Shown: positions 22,245 through 32,230, numbered from the stretch's first letter. The stretch: 64,000 bases of DNA from Novibacillus thermophilus (GCF_002005165.1 NZ_CP019699.1:372001-436000); one strand, 5' to 3'. Notes: generated from the letters alone by a model not told the origin. Numbers and translations: made by a program.

Positions 22245-23574
22245 TTGCTCACCGCTCCTTTCTCGTAGATGACATTTCCGACGTGTGGTTCTCCGCTAAA
22301 AGACGCTTCCAACCGCGGTGTCAAACCGTGCGTCTCCATCAACTCCTCCAACTCTTTTACGACAGAGGACGGAAGGGCGGCCACGAGTCCACGGGGATCG
22401 TCCCGCGCCACCCGCCATCCGGAAAAGCGGTGATCGTACATGAGAAGCAGTTGTTCCATCCGCTCTTCTTTCACGATCTGGTAGGCGCGGTTCAACCCTT
22501 GCCGGGTAAAACCGTACATATGCTCGCTTTGCGTTATCAAGTTGAGGCGTTCTGCTTGACGGGTCACTCGATTTAATTTGTGACGGGACCAGCCGGTCAA
22601 CGTCCGGAGCACATCTTCTGTGACCGTTGATTGTCTCTGGTCTTCCATGTGTCGGGCCATGCCCTCTAGTAAAGTGCGCAGACGGTCTTCACGGCGCACT
22701 TTTAGCTGTCTCAGGGCAGTGACGACGAGTCCGCGCCGCGTGCCAAACAGAAGAGAGGCGACAAAGGCACAGGTCGCACTCAACACGATGAGCGGACCCG
22801 TCGCCAGCCCCTCGCCTAACGTGCTGACAAGCGTGCCGACTATCCCGCTGATTCCACCGAACAGTCCGGCGAGGACGGCGAGAACCCCGAGGCGCTCCGT
22901 CCAGTATCTGGCGGCGATTGCCGGTGTAATAAGCATGGCCGCCATCAGGACGACGCCAACGGCTTGCAGACCGACAACGACGGCACACGTGACGAGGATC
23001 ATGAGGAAAGCTTCGATGACCCCCATCGGGAAACCGATCCCTCGCCCAAATCCTGGGTCAAAGCTCAGCAGCTTAAACTCTTTAAAAAAGAGGAACGAAG
23101 CGGAAAGCAACAGCAGCGAGACGGCGATCAGAACGTGGACGTCGCGGTCGACGAGGGAAGCCGCCTGTCCGAGCATATAGGCGTCGAGGCCGCTGTGGTT
23201 CCCGTACGGGCCGTTTTGAATGAGCGTCATCAAGACCACGCCGAATCCGAAAAAGACGCTGAGTACAATGCCGAGGGCGGCATCTTGTTTCATGCGGGAC
23301 TTTCGTGTCATAAACTGTATCGCCCATGCCCCGAAGAGAGCTGTTACGGCCGCCCGAACATCGACAGCCCGACGGATTTCACCCCTGTCAATAAAAAGGC
23401 GAAACATATGCCAGGTAAGGCAGCGTGGGACATAGCATCTCCGAGCAGGCTCTGCTTGCGCAGGACGACAAAGCTGCCGAGCACGCCACTCGAAATCCCT
23501 AACAGCATCGTGCCGGCAAGCACCCAGCGCACGTTGGCGCTTCCGAAGATGCTAAGGATCAGCTCCATCCCCAT
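22241..23574 (-). pseudogene. mntC: Mn/Zn ABC permease MntC-like with C-terminal extension, one frameshift as read
   Basis: ABC-3 family membrane subunit. The first ~75 residues (VLGSFVVLRKQSLLGDAMSHAALPG) read from 23574, and the rest reads in another frame from about 23350. Adding one G at 23353-23355 joins them (SMFGAAVTALFGAW) into 444 residues. Beyond the membrane part, the last ~150 residues form a soluble extension with helix-turn-helix character (STVTEDVLRTLTGWSRHKLNRVTRQAERLN in two parts), resembling DtxR/MntR-type domains. B. subtilis MntC also has a long tail (435 residues). ATG 23574 overlaps the mntB stop codon. Confidence 0.85.
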
Positions 23575-24329
23575 CACCCTCCTTTTGCGACAGACTCCGT
23601 CTGTTTTGTCACGAACGTCAACCGGCCCCCGTACGTTTTTTGCAAGTTGTCGGGTGTAAAGGTGACGTCTGTCGGGCCGATGGCTATCTTGCGCATGTTG
23701 AGAAGCAGAACCCAGTCGAAGTATTCAGAGACTGTTTGCAGGTCGTGGTGTACGACGACGACCGTCTTTCCTTCCCCGTTCAGCGTTTTTAATATGTTGA
23801 GAATCGCCGCTTCTGTAGCCGCGTCGACTCCGGAGAACGGCTCATCCATAAAGTACAGGTCCGCTTCCTGTGCCAATGCCCGCGCGAGGAACACCCGCTG
23901 TTGCTGACCGCCGGACAACTGGCTGATCTGCCGCCCGGCGTAATCAGCCATCCCGACTTTGTCCAGGCATTCCATTGCTATCGCTTTATCCCGTTTTCCC
24001 GGCCGTTTTACCCAGCCGACATGGCCGTAGCGGCCCATCAACACGACATCCAAAGCGTTCGTCGGAAAATCCCAGTCAACGGATTCCCGTTGCGGGACGT
24101 ACCCAATCCGTCGCCTCACGCGGCGGTACGGCTGACCGAACAGCTTCACGTCTCCGGCTGTTTTCGGCACCAGGCCGAGGATACTCTTTAACAGCGTGCT
24201 TTTGCCTGCGCCGTTCGGCCCGACGACAGCCAGCAATGTGCTGTCAGGTACAGAAAACGTGACGTCTTTTAACACGGGTTTATTGTGATAAGCGACCGTT
24301 AAGTGTTGAACGTCTAGCGGTTGCTCCAT
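23574..24329 (-). CDS. mntB: Mn/Zn ABC transporter ATPase
   Basis: Powers import through MntC/MntD. 251 residues with Walker [14 protein letters not shown]-loop [14 protein letters not shown] (the QR..DWDFP form is typical of metal-type ABC ATPases), signature LSGGQQQRV, Walker [13 protein letters not shown] and H-loop [11 protein letters not shown] 24329 follows AAGGGGGA. Second gene of the operon, 29 bases after mntA. Confidence 0.95.
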   Translation of the reverse strand: MEQPLDVQHLTVAYHNKPVLKDVTFSVPDSTLLAVVGPNGAGKSTLLKSILGLVPKTAGDVKLFGQPYRRVRRRIGYVPQRESVDWDFPTNALDVVLMGRYGHVGWVKRPGKRDKAIAMECLDKVGMADYAGRQISQLSGGQQQRVFLARALAQEADLYFMDEPFSGVDAATEAAILNILKTLNGEGKTVVVVHHDLQTVSEYFDWVLLLNMRKIAIGPTDVTFTPDNLQKTYGGRLTFVTKQTESVAKGG

Positions 24330-24358
24330 ATCGCTTCCCCCTTGTCATGATAGATCTG

Positions 24359-25315
24359 TTATTTCAGCGCATCGACAATTGTGTCCACGTTATGTTTGAT
24401 CATGCCGATATACGTCCCTTCTTCTGTTCCTTCCTCGCCCATAGCGTCGGAAAACAGCTCACCGCCGATGGTGAGGTCGTGACCCTTGGCTGCTGCTCCT
24501 TCCACGACAGCTTGAATCGCCTTTTCCGAGACACTCGATTCGATAAACACCGCTTTAATATTGTGTTCCGTGACCAGATCGACAATCGCGTTCACATCGT
24601 TGACACTGTACTCTGCGTCCGTGCTGATGCCTTGTAATCCTCGGACCTCCATGCCGTAAGCATTTCCGAAGTAGCCAAAAGCGTCATGGGCGGTAACAAG
24701 CATGCGGCTTTCCTCCGGAATTTCTGCAATGCGTTCCTGTATATACTCGTGTAAGTCCTGGATTTCCCTTAAATACGCCGCAGCATTTTCAGCGTAACGG
24801 TCAGCGTGATCCGGGTCTATCTCTCTCAAACGACTTTCGATCACTTTCACGGCTTCCTGCCACAACTTCAGATCAAACCAGACGTGGGGATCGTAAATCC
24901 CGTCCTCTACTTCGAGCAGTTGTTCCTCGGGTATCTGTTCCGTTACGGCGATGACCGGTTTGGACTGTGCCATGTTGACAAACATGTCGTTCATGTTGCC
25001 TTCCAAGTTGAGGCCGTTATAAAAGATGATGTCGGCCTCTTCCAGTTTGGAAATGTCGCCTTGAGACGTCCGGTACACGTGGGGGTCCGTTCCAGGTCCC
25101 ATGATCGCTTGCACTTTGACTCGATCGCCGCCGATATGTTGCACGGCGTCGGCAATTTGGCCGATGGTAGTCGTCACGCGAACTTTGTCCTCTGATTCGC
25201 TGGCATCTCCCATGTCTGTTTCTCCAGTTCCATCACCTGTGCCAGCCGATGAGCTGCATCCGATTAAAGCAATTGAAAGGGCGATGGTCAGTAAGAAAAG
25301 TTTCCACCCATTCAT
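24359..25315 (-). CDS. mntA: Mn/Zn-binding lipoprotein of the MntABCD importer
   Basis: Cluster A-I (family 9) metal-binding protein anchored outside the membrane. The signal peptide ends in lipobox ALIGC with Cys20. Metal ligands are expected in DPHVYRTSQGD, DPHVWFDLKLW, the long helix region, TAHDAFGYFGNAYG and a late acidic position (FIESSVSEK). There is no His-rich loop between the first ligands, which points to manganese rather than zinc. ATG 25315 follows GGAGGCG. First gene of mntABCD; two MntR-like boxes lie upstream. Confidence 0.93.
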   Translation of the reverse strand: MNGWKLFLLTIALSIALIGCSSSAGTGDGTGETDMGDASESEDKVRVTTTIGQIADAVQHIGGDRVKVQAIMGPGTDPHVYRTSQGDISKLEEADIIFYNGLNLEGNMNDMFVNMAQSKPVIAVTEQIPEEQLLEVEDGIYDPHVWFDLKLWQEAVKVIESRLREIDPDHADRYAENAAAYLREIQDLHEYIQERIAEIPEESRMLVTAHDAFGYFGNAYGMEVRGLQGISTDAEYSVNDVNAIVDLVTEHNIKAVFIESSVSEKAIQAVVEGAAAKGHDLTIGGELFSDAMGEEGTEEGTYIGMIKHNVDTIVDALK

Positions 25316-25360
25316 GTTATGTTCGCCTCCAAGATAAATTTGTTTGATTAGGGAACCTTT

Positions 25361-25376
25361 GTTTCCTTAGTGCAAC
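25361..25376. promoter_or_regulatory. MntR-like box proximal to mntA
   Basis: On the minus strand GTTGCACTAAGGAAAC, 13 of 16 matches to the B. subtilis MntR site as I recall it (TTTGCCTTAAGGAAAC). It lies 46 bases before mntA, where it would block the promoter when manganese is plentiful. The mntR gene is not in this window. Confidence 0.55.
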
Positions 25377-25451
25377 TTTATGCTCTAAGAGAACGCATGA
25401 TCCAAAAAAACCATACGTGTTCACCTATTTTTTGTGGACTAAGGTTAAAAT

Positions 25452-25467
25452 GTTTCCTTAGTACAAC
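25452..25467. promoter_or_regulatory. MntR-like box distal to mntA
   Basis: On the minus strand GTTGTACTAAGGAAAC, differing from the proximal box at one position; both are followed on the plus strand by TTT. The two sites are 91 bases apart. The region 25377-25520 holds no credible gene; the open frame starting at 25370 crosses both control elements and lacks a binding site. Confidence 0.45.
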
Positions 25468-25523
25468 TTTGTTTATCATGATAATACGCTTTCGTTGTTT
25501 TGTAAATACATTTTTGGGTTCGA

Positions 25524-25552
25524 TTGAACTTGATTGTCAAAAAAGGTATGAT
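25524..25552 (+). promoter_or_regulatory. promoter of the small membrane protein gene
   Basis: TTGAAC (25524-25529), 17-base spacer, TATGAT (25547-25552). It drives the plus-strand gene at 25655 with a leader of about 95 bases. Confidence 0.6.
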
Positions 25553-25654
25553 AAAGGCGACCTTGTAACGTCTGTCCAGGTTGTGCTGTCTATTGTGAAG
25601 AGATAGTGTGGGGGTTCTTGCGACACGCTTTTTCAGATGGAGTGAGGTGTTGGA

Positions 25655-25948
25655 ATGGCGGTTTTTTACGGGTTGATCTCAGGCTTTTTCATAGTGCTCG
25701 GCATTTTTCGTCTGCAGGAAGCGCCAGCTGCAGCTATACATAACTTTTTGATCGGTCTCTATTTCTTTATGACGTTATATGCTCTGATCGGAAAACCGTT
25801 CCCGAGGCGCGCGCACATGGCTTTAGCTGTTGGACTGTTAGGGGATGCGGGGTTACAGTTTTACGTTCAGGACGTACTGAGCGGTGTCATCAGTCTGTTA
25901 TTCGCGTACTTTGCGTACATAGACCGCAATCGCTTTGCGTCAAGTTAA
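25655..25948 (+). CDS. small hydrophobic membrane protein, unknown function
   Basis: 97 residues with three to four hydrophobic segments (GLISGFFIVLGIFRL, HNFLIGLYFFMTLYALIG, MALAVGLLGDAGLQFYV, VISLLFAYFAYI). I do not recognise the family. The ATG lies close to GAGTGAGGTG, and a good promoter is placed upstream, which supports real expression. It is divergent from mntA and sits before glcK, but no functional link is evident. Confidence 0.65.
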   Translation: MAVFYGLISGFFIVLGIFRLQEAPAAAIHNFLIGLYFFMTLYALIGKPFPRRAHMALAVGLLGDAGLQFYVQDVLSGVISLLFAYFAYIDRNRFASS

Positions 25949-26066
25949 ATGAGAGTGGCGTTTACACCGTCTTCATCCTACTGTTGACACCCAGAGCGGC
26001 ATTCCCAGAAAATCAGGGCGCATATGATAAAATGTAGGTGTGAGATGAATGTGTAGGAGGAGCGCC

Positions 26067-27038
26067 ATGTCGAAGAGTGTTACATATATTGCCGGGGTGG
26101 ACCTGGGAGGGACAAAAATTGCAACGGCCTTGTTGACGACGGAGGGGCACATCGTGGAACGGAAGCGACTGGATACGCTCGCAGAAGAAGGTCCCGATGC
26201 AGTAATCGAGCGCATGGCCCAATCCGTTAGAGACGTCCAAAAAGGCCGCCCCATTTTAGGTGTGGGGGTTGGAACACCCGGTCCGCTTGACAGTAAAAAG
26301 GGAGTCGTCTTGCACGGGCCGAATCTCGCCGGATGGACGAACGTCCCTTTGCGAGATCGCCTCCAAAATCTGCTGCAAACAGAAGTGAAGGTGGAAAACG
26401 ACGCCAATGCAGCAGCTTGGGGAGAATACGTTTTCGGCGCAGGGAAAGGCACGAAGAACATGGTGTACATAACGATCAGTACAGGTATTGGCTCGGGCCT
26501 CGTGTTAAACGGAGAACTGTTTGTCGGGAGCAACTCGTTTGCCGGTGAGCTGGGCCATACGATAATCGATCCGTCCGGTCCAAAGTGTGGTTGTGGAAAT
26601 GTCGGGTGTTGGGAAGCGTGTGCTTCAGGGACAGCCATTGGGCGTTACGCCCGTGAAAGCGCACAAGCGGGACAGACTAAAATGGCGGAACTGGCGGCAG
26701 AAGAAGGTGTGCCGGTGAGCGCCAAACATGTATTTGCAGCAGCTCAATTGGGCGATACTGCGGCACAGGCGATTGTCGACAAAACGGTGCACTACCTCGG
26801 CATTGGGCTGGCGAATACGGTCCATTCTTACAATCCGGAACGGATCGTCATCGGAGGCGGGGTGAGCAACGTCGGCGACTTTCTGTTTGACGCCCTGCGG
26901 GAAAAAACGGATTCCCTTGTCATGCCTCCCTACCGTAAGACGTATGAAATTGTACCGGCACAGCTCGGAGGCGATGTCGGTATATTAGGGGCTGCGGCGC
27001 TGTTTTTGGGGAAAACGAGCGGAACAGGCGTTAGGTGA
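26067..27038 (+). CDS. glcK: ROK-family glucokinase
   Basis: ATP-dependent phosphorylation of glucose to glucose 6-phosphate in the cytoplasm. 323 residues. The ATP-phosphate motif VDLGGTKIATAL is at the start, the sugar-binding ENDANAAAWGE and GELGHTIID are present, and the zinc-binding CGCGNVGCWEA defines the ROK family. ATG 26067 is chosen because AGGAGG lies 6-7 bases upstream; the earlier ATG at 26049 has none. It is followed by a lipid-kinase gene 4 bases later, probably in one operon with rlmCD. Confidence 0.9.
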   Translation: MSKSVTYIAGVDLGGTKIATALLTTEGHIVERKRLDTLAEEGPDAVIERMAQSVRDVQKGRPILGVGVGTPGPLDSKKGVVLHGPNLAGWTNVPLRDRLQNLLQTEVKVENDANAAAWGEYVFGAGKGTKNMVYITISTGIGSGLVLNGELFVGSNSFAGELGHTIIDPSGPKCGCGNVGCWEACASGTAIGRYARESAQAGQTKMAELAAEEGVPVSAKHVFAAAQLGDTAAQAIVDKTVHYLGIGLANTVHSYNPERIVIGGGVSNVGDFLFDALREKTDSLVMPPYRKTYEIVPAQLGGDVGILGAAALFLGKTSGTGVR

Positions 27039-27042
27039 TCGT

Positions 27043-27936
27043 ATGAAAGCGCGTCTCATCTACAATCCGACAGCCGGAAGGGAAGAAATCCGCCGACAAT
27101 TGCCTGACGTTCTTGAAATCCTCGAGGATGCGGGGTTAGAAACGTCTTGCCGCGCGACGAAAAAGTCCGGTGATGCGGTAGAGGCGGCGCGCCAGGCAGC
27201 GTCCAGCGGTTACGACGTCGTCATCGCGGCGGGAGGCGACGGTACTGTTTACGAAGTGGTCAACGGGTTGGCAGGTTTGCCAAGGCGACCGAAGCTGGGC
27301 ATCATTCCAGCAGGTACGACGAACGACTTCGCCCGCGCCAGCGGCGTCCCCCGCCAAATACACGAAGCGTGTCGAGTGATCGCCGCCGGCCACAGCAGGC
27401 CGATCGACGTCGGGAAACTGAACGACAAGTACTTTATCAACATTGCCGGCGGAGGATGGATGACCGACGTCACGTACGATGTCCCGAGTAAGCTGAAAAC
27501 AGTTATCGGACAGCTGGCCTACTACGCCAAAGGACTGGAAAAATTGCCGTCCATCCAGCCGATTCGGGTGAGGATGGAAACAAACGATCAGGTGCTGGAA
27601 GAGACGGTCATGCTCTTTCTCATCGCCAACAGCCCGTCGGTCGGAGGGTTTGAGAAGCTCGCGCCGACTGCCGATTTGGGTGACGGCCTGTTCGATGTAA
27701 TCGTCGTGAAAAAGACCAACTTGGCTGAATTTATTCGCCTTGCCGGTCTGGCCCTTCGCGGCGAGCATTTACACGATCCTCGCATCATCTACTTCAAGAC
27801 AAACCGTCTCCGCCTAAGCTCCCCGGACAGAGTGTTGTTAAATCTGGACGGGGAGCTGGGTGGGGAACTGCCTTGTGAGTTTGAAGTACTATCGCACCAC
27901 ATTCAACTATTGATCCCCGAAGGAAATTCTACATGA
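27043..27936 (+). CDS. dagK: diacylglycerol/lipid kinase (DagK/YegS family)
   Basis: Phosphorylates diacylglycerol, recycling it to phosphatidic acid; the DgkB/DagK group in Bacillota is soluble and membrane-associated. 297 residues. The nucleotide-binding signature AAGGDGTVYEVVNGL and the GTTNDFARASGVP motif are clear. The C-terminal half is the beta-sandwich domain with LNLDGELGG. It is tightly placed between glcK and rlmCD with a 4-base overlap downstream. Confidence 0.9.
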   Translation: MKARLIYNPTAGREEIRRQLPDVLEILEDAGLETSCRATKKSGDAVEAARQAASSGYDVVIAAGGDGTVYEVVNGLAGLPRRPKLGIIPAGTTNDFARASGVPRQIHEACRVIAAGHSRPIDVGKLNDKYFINIAGGGWMTDVTYDVPSKLKTVIGQLAYYAKGLEKLPSIQPIRVRMETNDQVLEETVMLFLIANSPSVGGFEKLAPTADLGDGLFDVIVVKKTNLAEFIRLAGLALRGEHLHDPRIIYFKTNRLRLSSPDRVLLNLDGELGGELPCEFEVLSHHIQLLIPEGNST

Positions 27937-29318
27937 GCCGACGAAAACCACCTGTCTGTTTACATCAAGAGATCACGCTGACCCTTACGGGACAGAGCCA
28001 CACCGGTGACGGTGTGGGCAAATATGAAGGATTTGCCGTGTTCGTACCCGGTGGCATCGCGGGGGAGACGGTTCGCGCCAAAGTGACGAAAGTCAAGCCG
28101 ACTTACGCCCATGCCCGCATCGTTCGCATTTTGAAAGAAAGTCCGGACCGGGTGACACCGCCGTGTCCGATTTTCGACCGTTGCGGCGGCTGTCAATTGC
28201 AACACCTGGCGTACGACGGCCAGTTAAAGATGAAAACCCGCCTCGTGCGGGACAACCTCGAGCGCATCGGTCAATTGAAAGAGGTCTCGGTCCGTCCAGT
28301 CATGGGCATGCGTGATCCGTGGCGCTATCGCAACAAAGCGCAAGTCCCGTTCGGCGAGGGCGAGGGAGGACTTGTGGCCGGTTTTTACGAACAGGGAACC
28401 CACGACATTATCGACATGGAATCGTGCCTCATCCAGCGCGAAGAAAGTGATGAAGTGGTGCGCACGGTGAAGGACATTGTCCGGGAACTCGGCATTCCCC
28501 CTTACCGGGAAAAAGACCACACAGGTGTCTTGCGCCACGTCGTCACAAAGGTGGGGGCCAATACTGGCCAGCTGATGATAGTCCTCGTCACGAACGGACC
28601 AGATCTGCCGCATCGGGACGAGCTCGTGAAGCGGTTCGTCGACCGCTTTCCCCAACTCCAATCGGTCATCCAGAACGTGAACAGCAAGCGGACGAATGTC
28701 ATCATGGGGGAAGACAGCCGCACTTTGTGGGGAGAGGACACGATAATTGATACGATCGGCGATATCGCCTTTGCCATTTCCCCCCGTTCGTTTTATCAAG
28801 TTAACCCTGAGCAGACGGAAGTCCTGTACAGAGAAGTGCTCAAGGCCGCAGATCTGAAAGGCGGCGAGACCGTCGTTGACGCCTACTGCGGCATCGGGAC
28901 GATCTCCCTCTTTTTGGCCCGGCACGCCCGCCGAGTGCTCGGCGTGGAAGTCGTCGATGAAGCCATTGCCGACGCAAAGCGCAACGCGAGGCTGAACGGC
29001 ATCGAAAACGTGCATTTCGCCGTCGGCAAAGCGGAAGACGTCATGCCGTGGTGGTACGCCCAGGGCGTGCGTCCGGATGTCATCGTCGTCGACCCGCCGC
29101 GCAAAGGCTGTGATGAACGATTACTCGACACCATTGCGGACATGAAACCCGAACGTACAGTTTACGTTTCGTGCAATCCGAGCACACTGGCCCGGGATCT
29201 GCGCATTTTAGCCGATCACGGCTTCACTGTAGAATACGTTCAACCCGTCGACATGTTTCCGCACACGGTACACGTGGAGTGCTGTGTGTTACTCGAAAAA
29301 AATAGAAGATATGTATGA
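27933..29318 (+). CDS. rlmCD: 23S rRNA (uracil-5-)-methyltransferase RlmCD
   Basis: SAM-dependent m5U methylation of 23S rRNA (in Bacillus one enzyme covers both U747 and U1939). 461 residues: N-terminal TRAM domain (residues ~12-70), iron-sulfur motif PCPIFDRCGGCQLQH, SAM-binding VDAYCGIGTISLFLA, catalytic VSCNPSTLARDL and DPPRKGCDERLL. ATG overlaps the dagK stop. The last residues (LLEKNRRYV) look altered, and the stop codon of a decayed serine recombinase on the other strand lies inside this 3' end. The gene is therefore the probable integration site of the adjoining element. Confidence 0.93.
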   Translation: MSRRKPPVCLHQEITLTLTGQSHTGDGVGKYEGFAVFVPGGIAGETVRAKVTKVKPTYAHARIVRILKESPDRVTPPCPIFDRCGGCQLQHLAYDGQLKMKTRLVRDNLERIGQLKEVSVRPVMGMRDPWRYRNKAQVPFGEGEGGLVAGFYEQGTHDIIDMESCLIQREESDEVVRTVKDIVRELGIPPYREKDHTGVLRHVVTKVGANTGQLMIVLVTNGPDLPHRDELVKRFVDRFPQLQSVIQNVNSKRTNVIMGEDSRTLWGEDTIIDTIGDIAFAISPRSFYQVNPEQTEVLYREVLKAADLKGGETVVDAYCGIGTISLFLARHARRVLGVEVVDEAIADAKRNARLNGIENVHFAVGKAEDVMPWWYAQGVRPDVIVVDPPRKGCDERLLDTIADMKPERTVYVSCNPSTLARDLRILADHGFTVEYVQPVDMFPHTVHVECCVLLEKNRRYV

Positions 29319-29986
29319 GTTCGAGAATCGGTAAAAGATTCTCGGACTTCCATCTTCTTTGATTTCAATACGTTCTATGAATTTGTGTAAGAATTCAGGT
29401 GTAAGTGTCGGATTTGCAATAAATTCTTCTAATTCTTTGTTCAGAGCATCAATGTTTAAAGCAGATGAACTTTCATTTAATGCTTCTTCAATTGACTGCT
29501 TTTTCGTGGTTAATTCTGTTAGCTTTTGGTTGTTATCTTCAATTAACAATTGATACTCTTCATCTCTTATCTCTTTTCTTACTTTCATCCGCAGAGCTTC
29601 GATCTTTTCGTTCTTCAAAGCCTCTAATTCCTTTTCAATCTTTGAAATAGTGCTTTATCCTTCTTGATGACTCTATTGACCTCTTTTTCAAGAATGGATA
29701 GATAATTGTCTTCATTGAGGCGTTGAAATAGGCTTTTTATTTCTAACGTCAGTAAATCCATTAATCCTGCTTCTTTAAAGTGATGGTCAGTACATAGAAT
29801 GCCTTTATGCTTATTATAGTTACCACATACATATCCCTTTCAATTGTCTTTGTAGTGCATGCTTCTACCACAATCGGCACAGAAAGCTATATTGGTAAAT
29901 AGATGTTTTTTAGCGTATGGTCTTTTTCGTTTACGTTGTTGTACTAATTGTTGAACCGTTTCAAAATTTTGTCTTGAAATAAAAGC

Positions 29987-31708
29987 TTCATCCTGAATTA
30001 TTCATAACCGCGTCTCAAATGTTTTAAAAAACCAGTTTCAAGCCTGATTTTTGTAAGTTTTTGGTTTCCCTAGATGTTTTCTCAAATATATTACCTAATC
30101 TACTGGAAAAACAGCAGGAAGTCATACGCTAGCTTTCATAATCGGCTGTAAAAGGGCACACTGATCCTGTGGTCAATGTGAATGCTATGAGATTGACTTT
30201 TCTAATATCATCTCATTCAACCAAACCGTGGGAGGTGATGGATGGTTCGTAAAGTCTGCCAATAAGCCTTTTGATACAGACAACTGCTGCACAGTTTAAA
30301 TGTCAGATATCTGCCTGAACGAACCAGCTTTCCCGCGATCTTAAGCAACTTCAAACGGATGTTGTCGATACGATTTTTGTTCATCGTTCTAGGTAGACAC
30401 AGTCGACGAAACCAGTTGTTGAAGTTATAGGCGAGCACCATGAGTTGCAGCTTTGTGGCGTTGCTGTAAAACGATGGACTGCTCATCTGATCGAAAGCAA
30501 AGCCGTTCTTGGCTTCTTTGATAAAGTTTTCCATCGTGCCACGGTTCGCATAAAGCTTGACGATGTTTTTGGGTGAGAGCCCCATGTTGGTCACGATGAA
30601 GGTGTAGGTGAAGAAAAGCTCACCTTCCGGTTTCTCCATCTTGACCACCACACGACGCGGCTTATCCCAAGCACGTGCCTGGTAGTCAAATGATGTGTAA
30701 AACACCTTGGCTTCTGTCGTGTTCAGATCAAACTGTTTCCAGAGTTCATCTTCAAATGGCTGTGCTTTTTGTTTCAACACGTTGTTTGCTTTTAAGCGGA
30801 TCACATAGTGGACATCATGTGTTTCCGCCAATTGATAGAGAGCCGGGATGGCAAAACCGCTGTCCCCGCGTATGCATAGCGTTGCCCATGGACTTTGCTT
30901 CCGATATCGCTTGATTTCAGGGCCGACAAAGCGGACGACTTGCCGGGATGTGTACACATGACCAGCGCGCAGTTCTGCTTTGAGACAATCTCCAGTCAGT
31001 CCATCAAACATCATCAGGGGATGGTAACCCTGGGCTTGATAATGCGTGTTAAAGGCGGATCCATGCTGTTCACCATAGGTGGCCAAGTTGGTCGAGTCCA
31101 GATCCATCATGATGTTTTCCTTGGGTTGGATGATATCGACTCGTTTTTGCATCAGTGAATTGACCGATTGCAACTGCTTCATCGTTTCCTTATCCAATTT
31201 CTGATTTAGCCGGGAAATGGTCGGTTGAGAAGCCAGGACTTCTTTACCCAAAATGGTGGTCAACACAGGTTCATGACGTAATTCATCGGCATGATCATCC
31301 GCATGATACCCGGCAATGTGCTGATAGATCTTTTGGATGATGACGTCATCGTTAAAATGGATGTGATGACGGTTTGGATCATTCACATTGAGGTGATCCG
31401 TGATCGCTTGACTGAGCCCGATTTTTTCATCAAATTCTTTATACAGTAACCAACCGGCATCTGAGGTCAGGTTTCCACCTTCAAAATTGACTTTCACACT
31501 TTTGTTGAAATGCATGGTCTGCTCGTTTACACTATGCATAAGGGAGCCTCCTTGGTTTGTATTGGTTTTGGTCACTTTTACAATACCAAAGGTTGGGCTC
31601 CATTTCTATTTTTCACCCATTGGGTGAAAAGGTGGAATGCTTTTAATGGCCTGGTATGACGCGCTTTTTGATATTTTAAGTTCAGCTATATGAATAATTC
31701 AGGTTCAT
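29987..31708 (-). mobile_element. IS1380-family insertion sequence, complete
   Basis: The element spans 29992-31703 (1712 bp). It has perfect 15-bp terminal inverted repeats, CCTGAATTATTCATA at 29992-30006 and its complement at 31689-31703. A direct target repeat TTCAT flanks it (29987-29991 and 31704-31708). Removing the element with one repeat restores the recombinase frame through ENTHEAF, which proves the ends. One transposase gene lies inside on the minus strand. Confidence 0.9.
30217..31575 (-). CDS. IS1380-family transposase
   Basis: DDE transposase of 452 residues, full length for the family. Features: NFEGGNLTSDAGWLLYKEFDEKIGL near the N-terminus, MDLDSTNLATYG (first Asp), CIRGDSGFAIPALY (second Asp) and YANRGTMENFIKEAKNGF with the glutamate. 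The C-terminal YNFNNWFRRLCLP is also typical. The gene is intact, so the element may still move. Confidence 0.93.
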   Translation of the reverse strand: MTKTNTNQGGSLMHSVNEQTMHFNKSVKVNFEGGNLTSDAGWLLYKEFDEKIGLSQAITDHLNVNDPNRHHIHFNDDVIIQKIYQHIAGYHADDHADELRHEPVLTTILGKEVLASQPTISRLNQKLDKETMKQLQSVNSLMQKRVDIIQPKENIMMDLDSTNLATYGEQHGSAFNTHYQAQGYHPLMMFDGLTGDCLKAELRAGHVYTSRQVVRFVGPEIKRYRKQSPWATLCIRGDSGFAIPALYQLAETHDVHYVIRLKANNVLKQKAQPFEDELWKQFDLNTTEAKVFYTSFDYQARAWDKPRRVVVKMEKPEGELFFTYTFIVTNMGLSPKNIVKLYANRGTMENFIKEAKNGFAFDQMSSPSFYSNATKLQLMVLAYNFNNWFRRLCLPRTMNKNRIDNIRLKLLKIAGKLVRSGRYLTFKLCSSCLYQKAYWQTLRTIHHLPRFG

Positions 31709-32230
31709 GTGTGTTTTCGACTATGATTTGTTCACTTTTATCTACCTTTTTACGTCTTTTTGTAGTTACACTGGCAGTTGTTTCTCTATTTTGAACTAAA
31801 TCGCCAGTATAATGTGGTTTTGATAAGATAATCCTTATTGTTGAATCGTGCCAATAGACACCACTATTTTTCCTACCTACGGTTTGACCAGGTGTAGGAA
31901 TTCCTTCTTTAGATAATTCGTTTGCGATTTTTCCAAAGCCTTTGCCCGCAATATAGTCTCTAAATATCCGCTTTACGACATCAACTGTAAAGTCATCACG
32001 AACAAATAATTTTCCACTTACGACATGATAGCCAAACGGGGGGATTGAACCTTTAAAATTCCCTTGCTGTGCAGAGATTCGAAGGGAGTGTTTAACCCGT
32101 TCACTAATACGTTGGGATTCCTGTTCATACAACCAAGCGTAAATTCCAAACATATGTGATTCACCTTTAGTTGTATCAATAGCATTGTCCAACGTAATTA
32201 TGTCGAATTCATTTTGTTCTGCAAGAAGTT

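Larger units (their letters stand above)
29289..32229 (-). pseudogene. large serine recombinase, broken by an IS1380 element and truncated by IS256
   Basis: Site-specific recombinase remnant read on the minus strand. From 32229: LAEQNEFDIITLDNAIDTT, then ESQRISERVKHSLR (end of the catalytic domain), the recombinase domain (PPFGYHVVSGKL, IPTPGQTVGRK, LSKPHYTGDLVQNR) to VENTHE. The IS1380 insertion follows, then AFISRQNFETVQQLV, the zinc ribbon (FCADCGRSMHY and VCGNY) and a coiled-coil tail ending at 29289. The ~120-residue N-terminal catalytic part with the serine is absent, replaced by IS256. An internal TGA in the ribbon and a frameshift near 29645 add further damage. The protein cannot be active. 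It belonged to an element integrated at rlmCD. Confidence 0.85.

Noticed and set aside
25370-25606. 78-residue frame upstream of the small membrane protein
   Set aside because: It crosses the MntR-like box and promoter elements and lacks a binding site.
25984-26028. TTGACA and TATGAT before glcK
   Set aside because: The two elements are 33 bases apart, too far to form one promoter.
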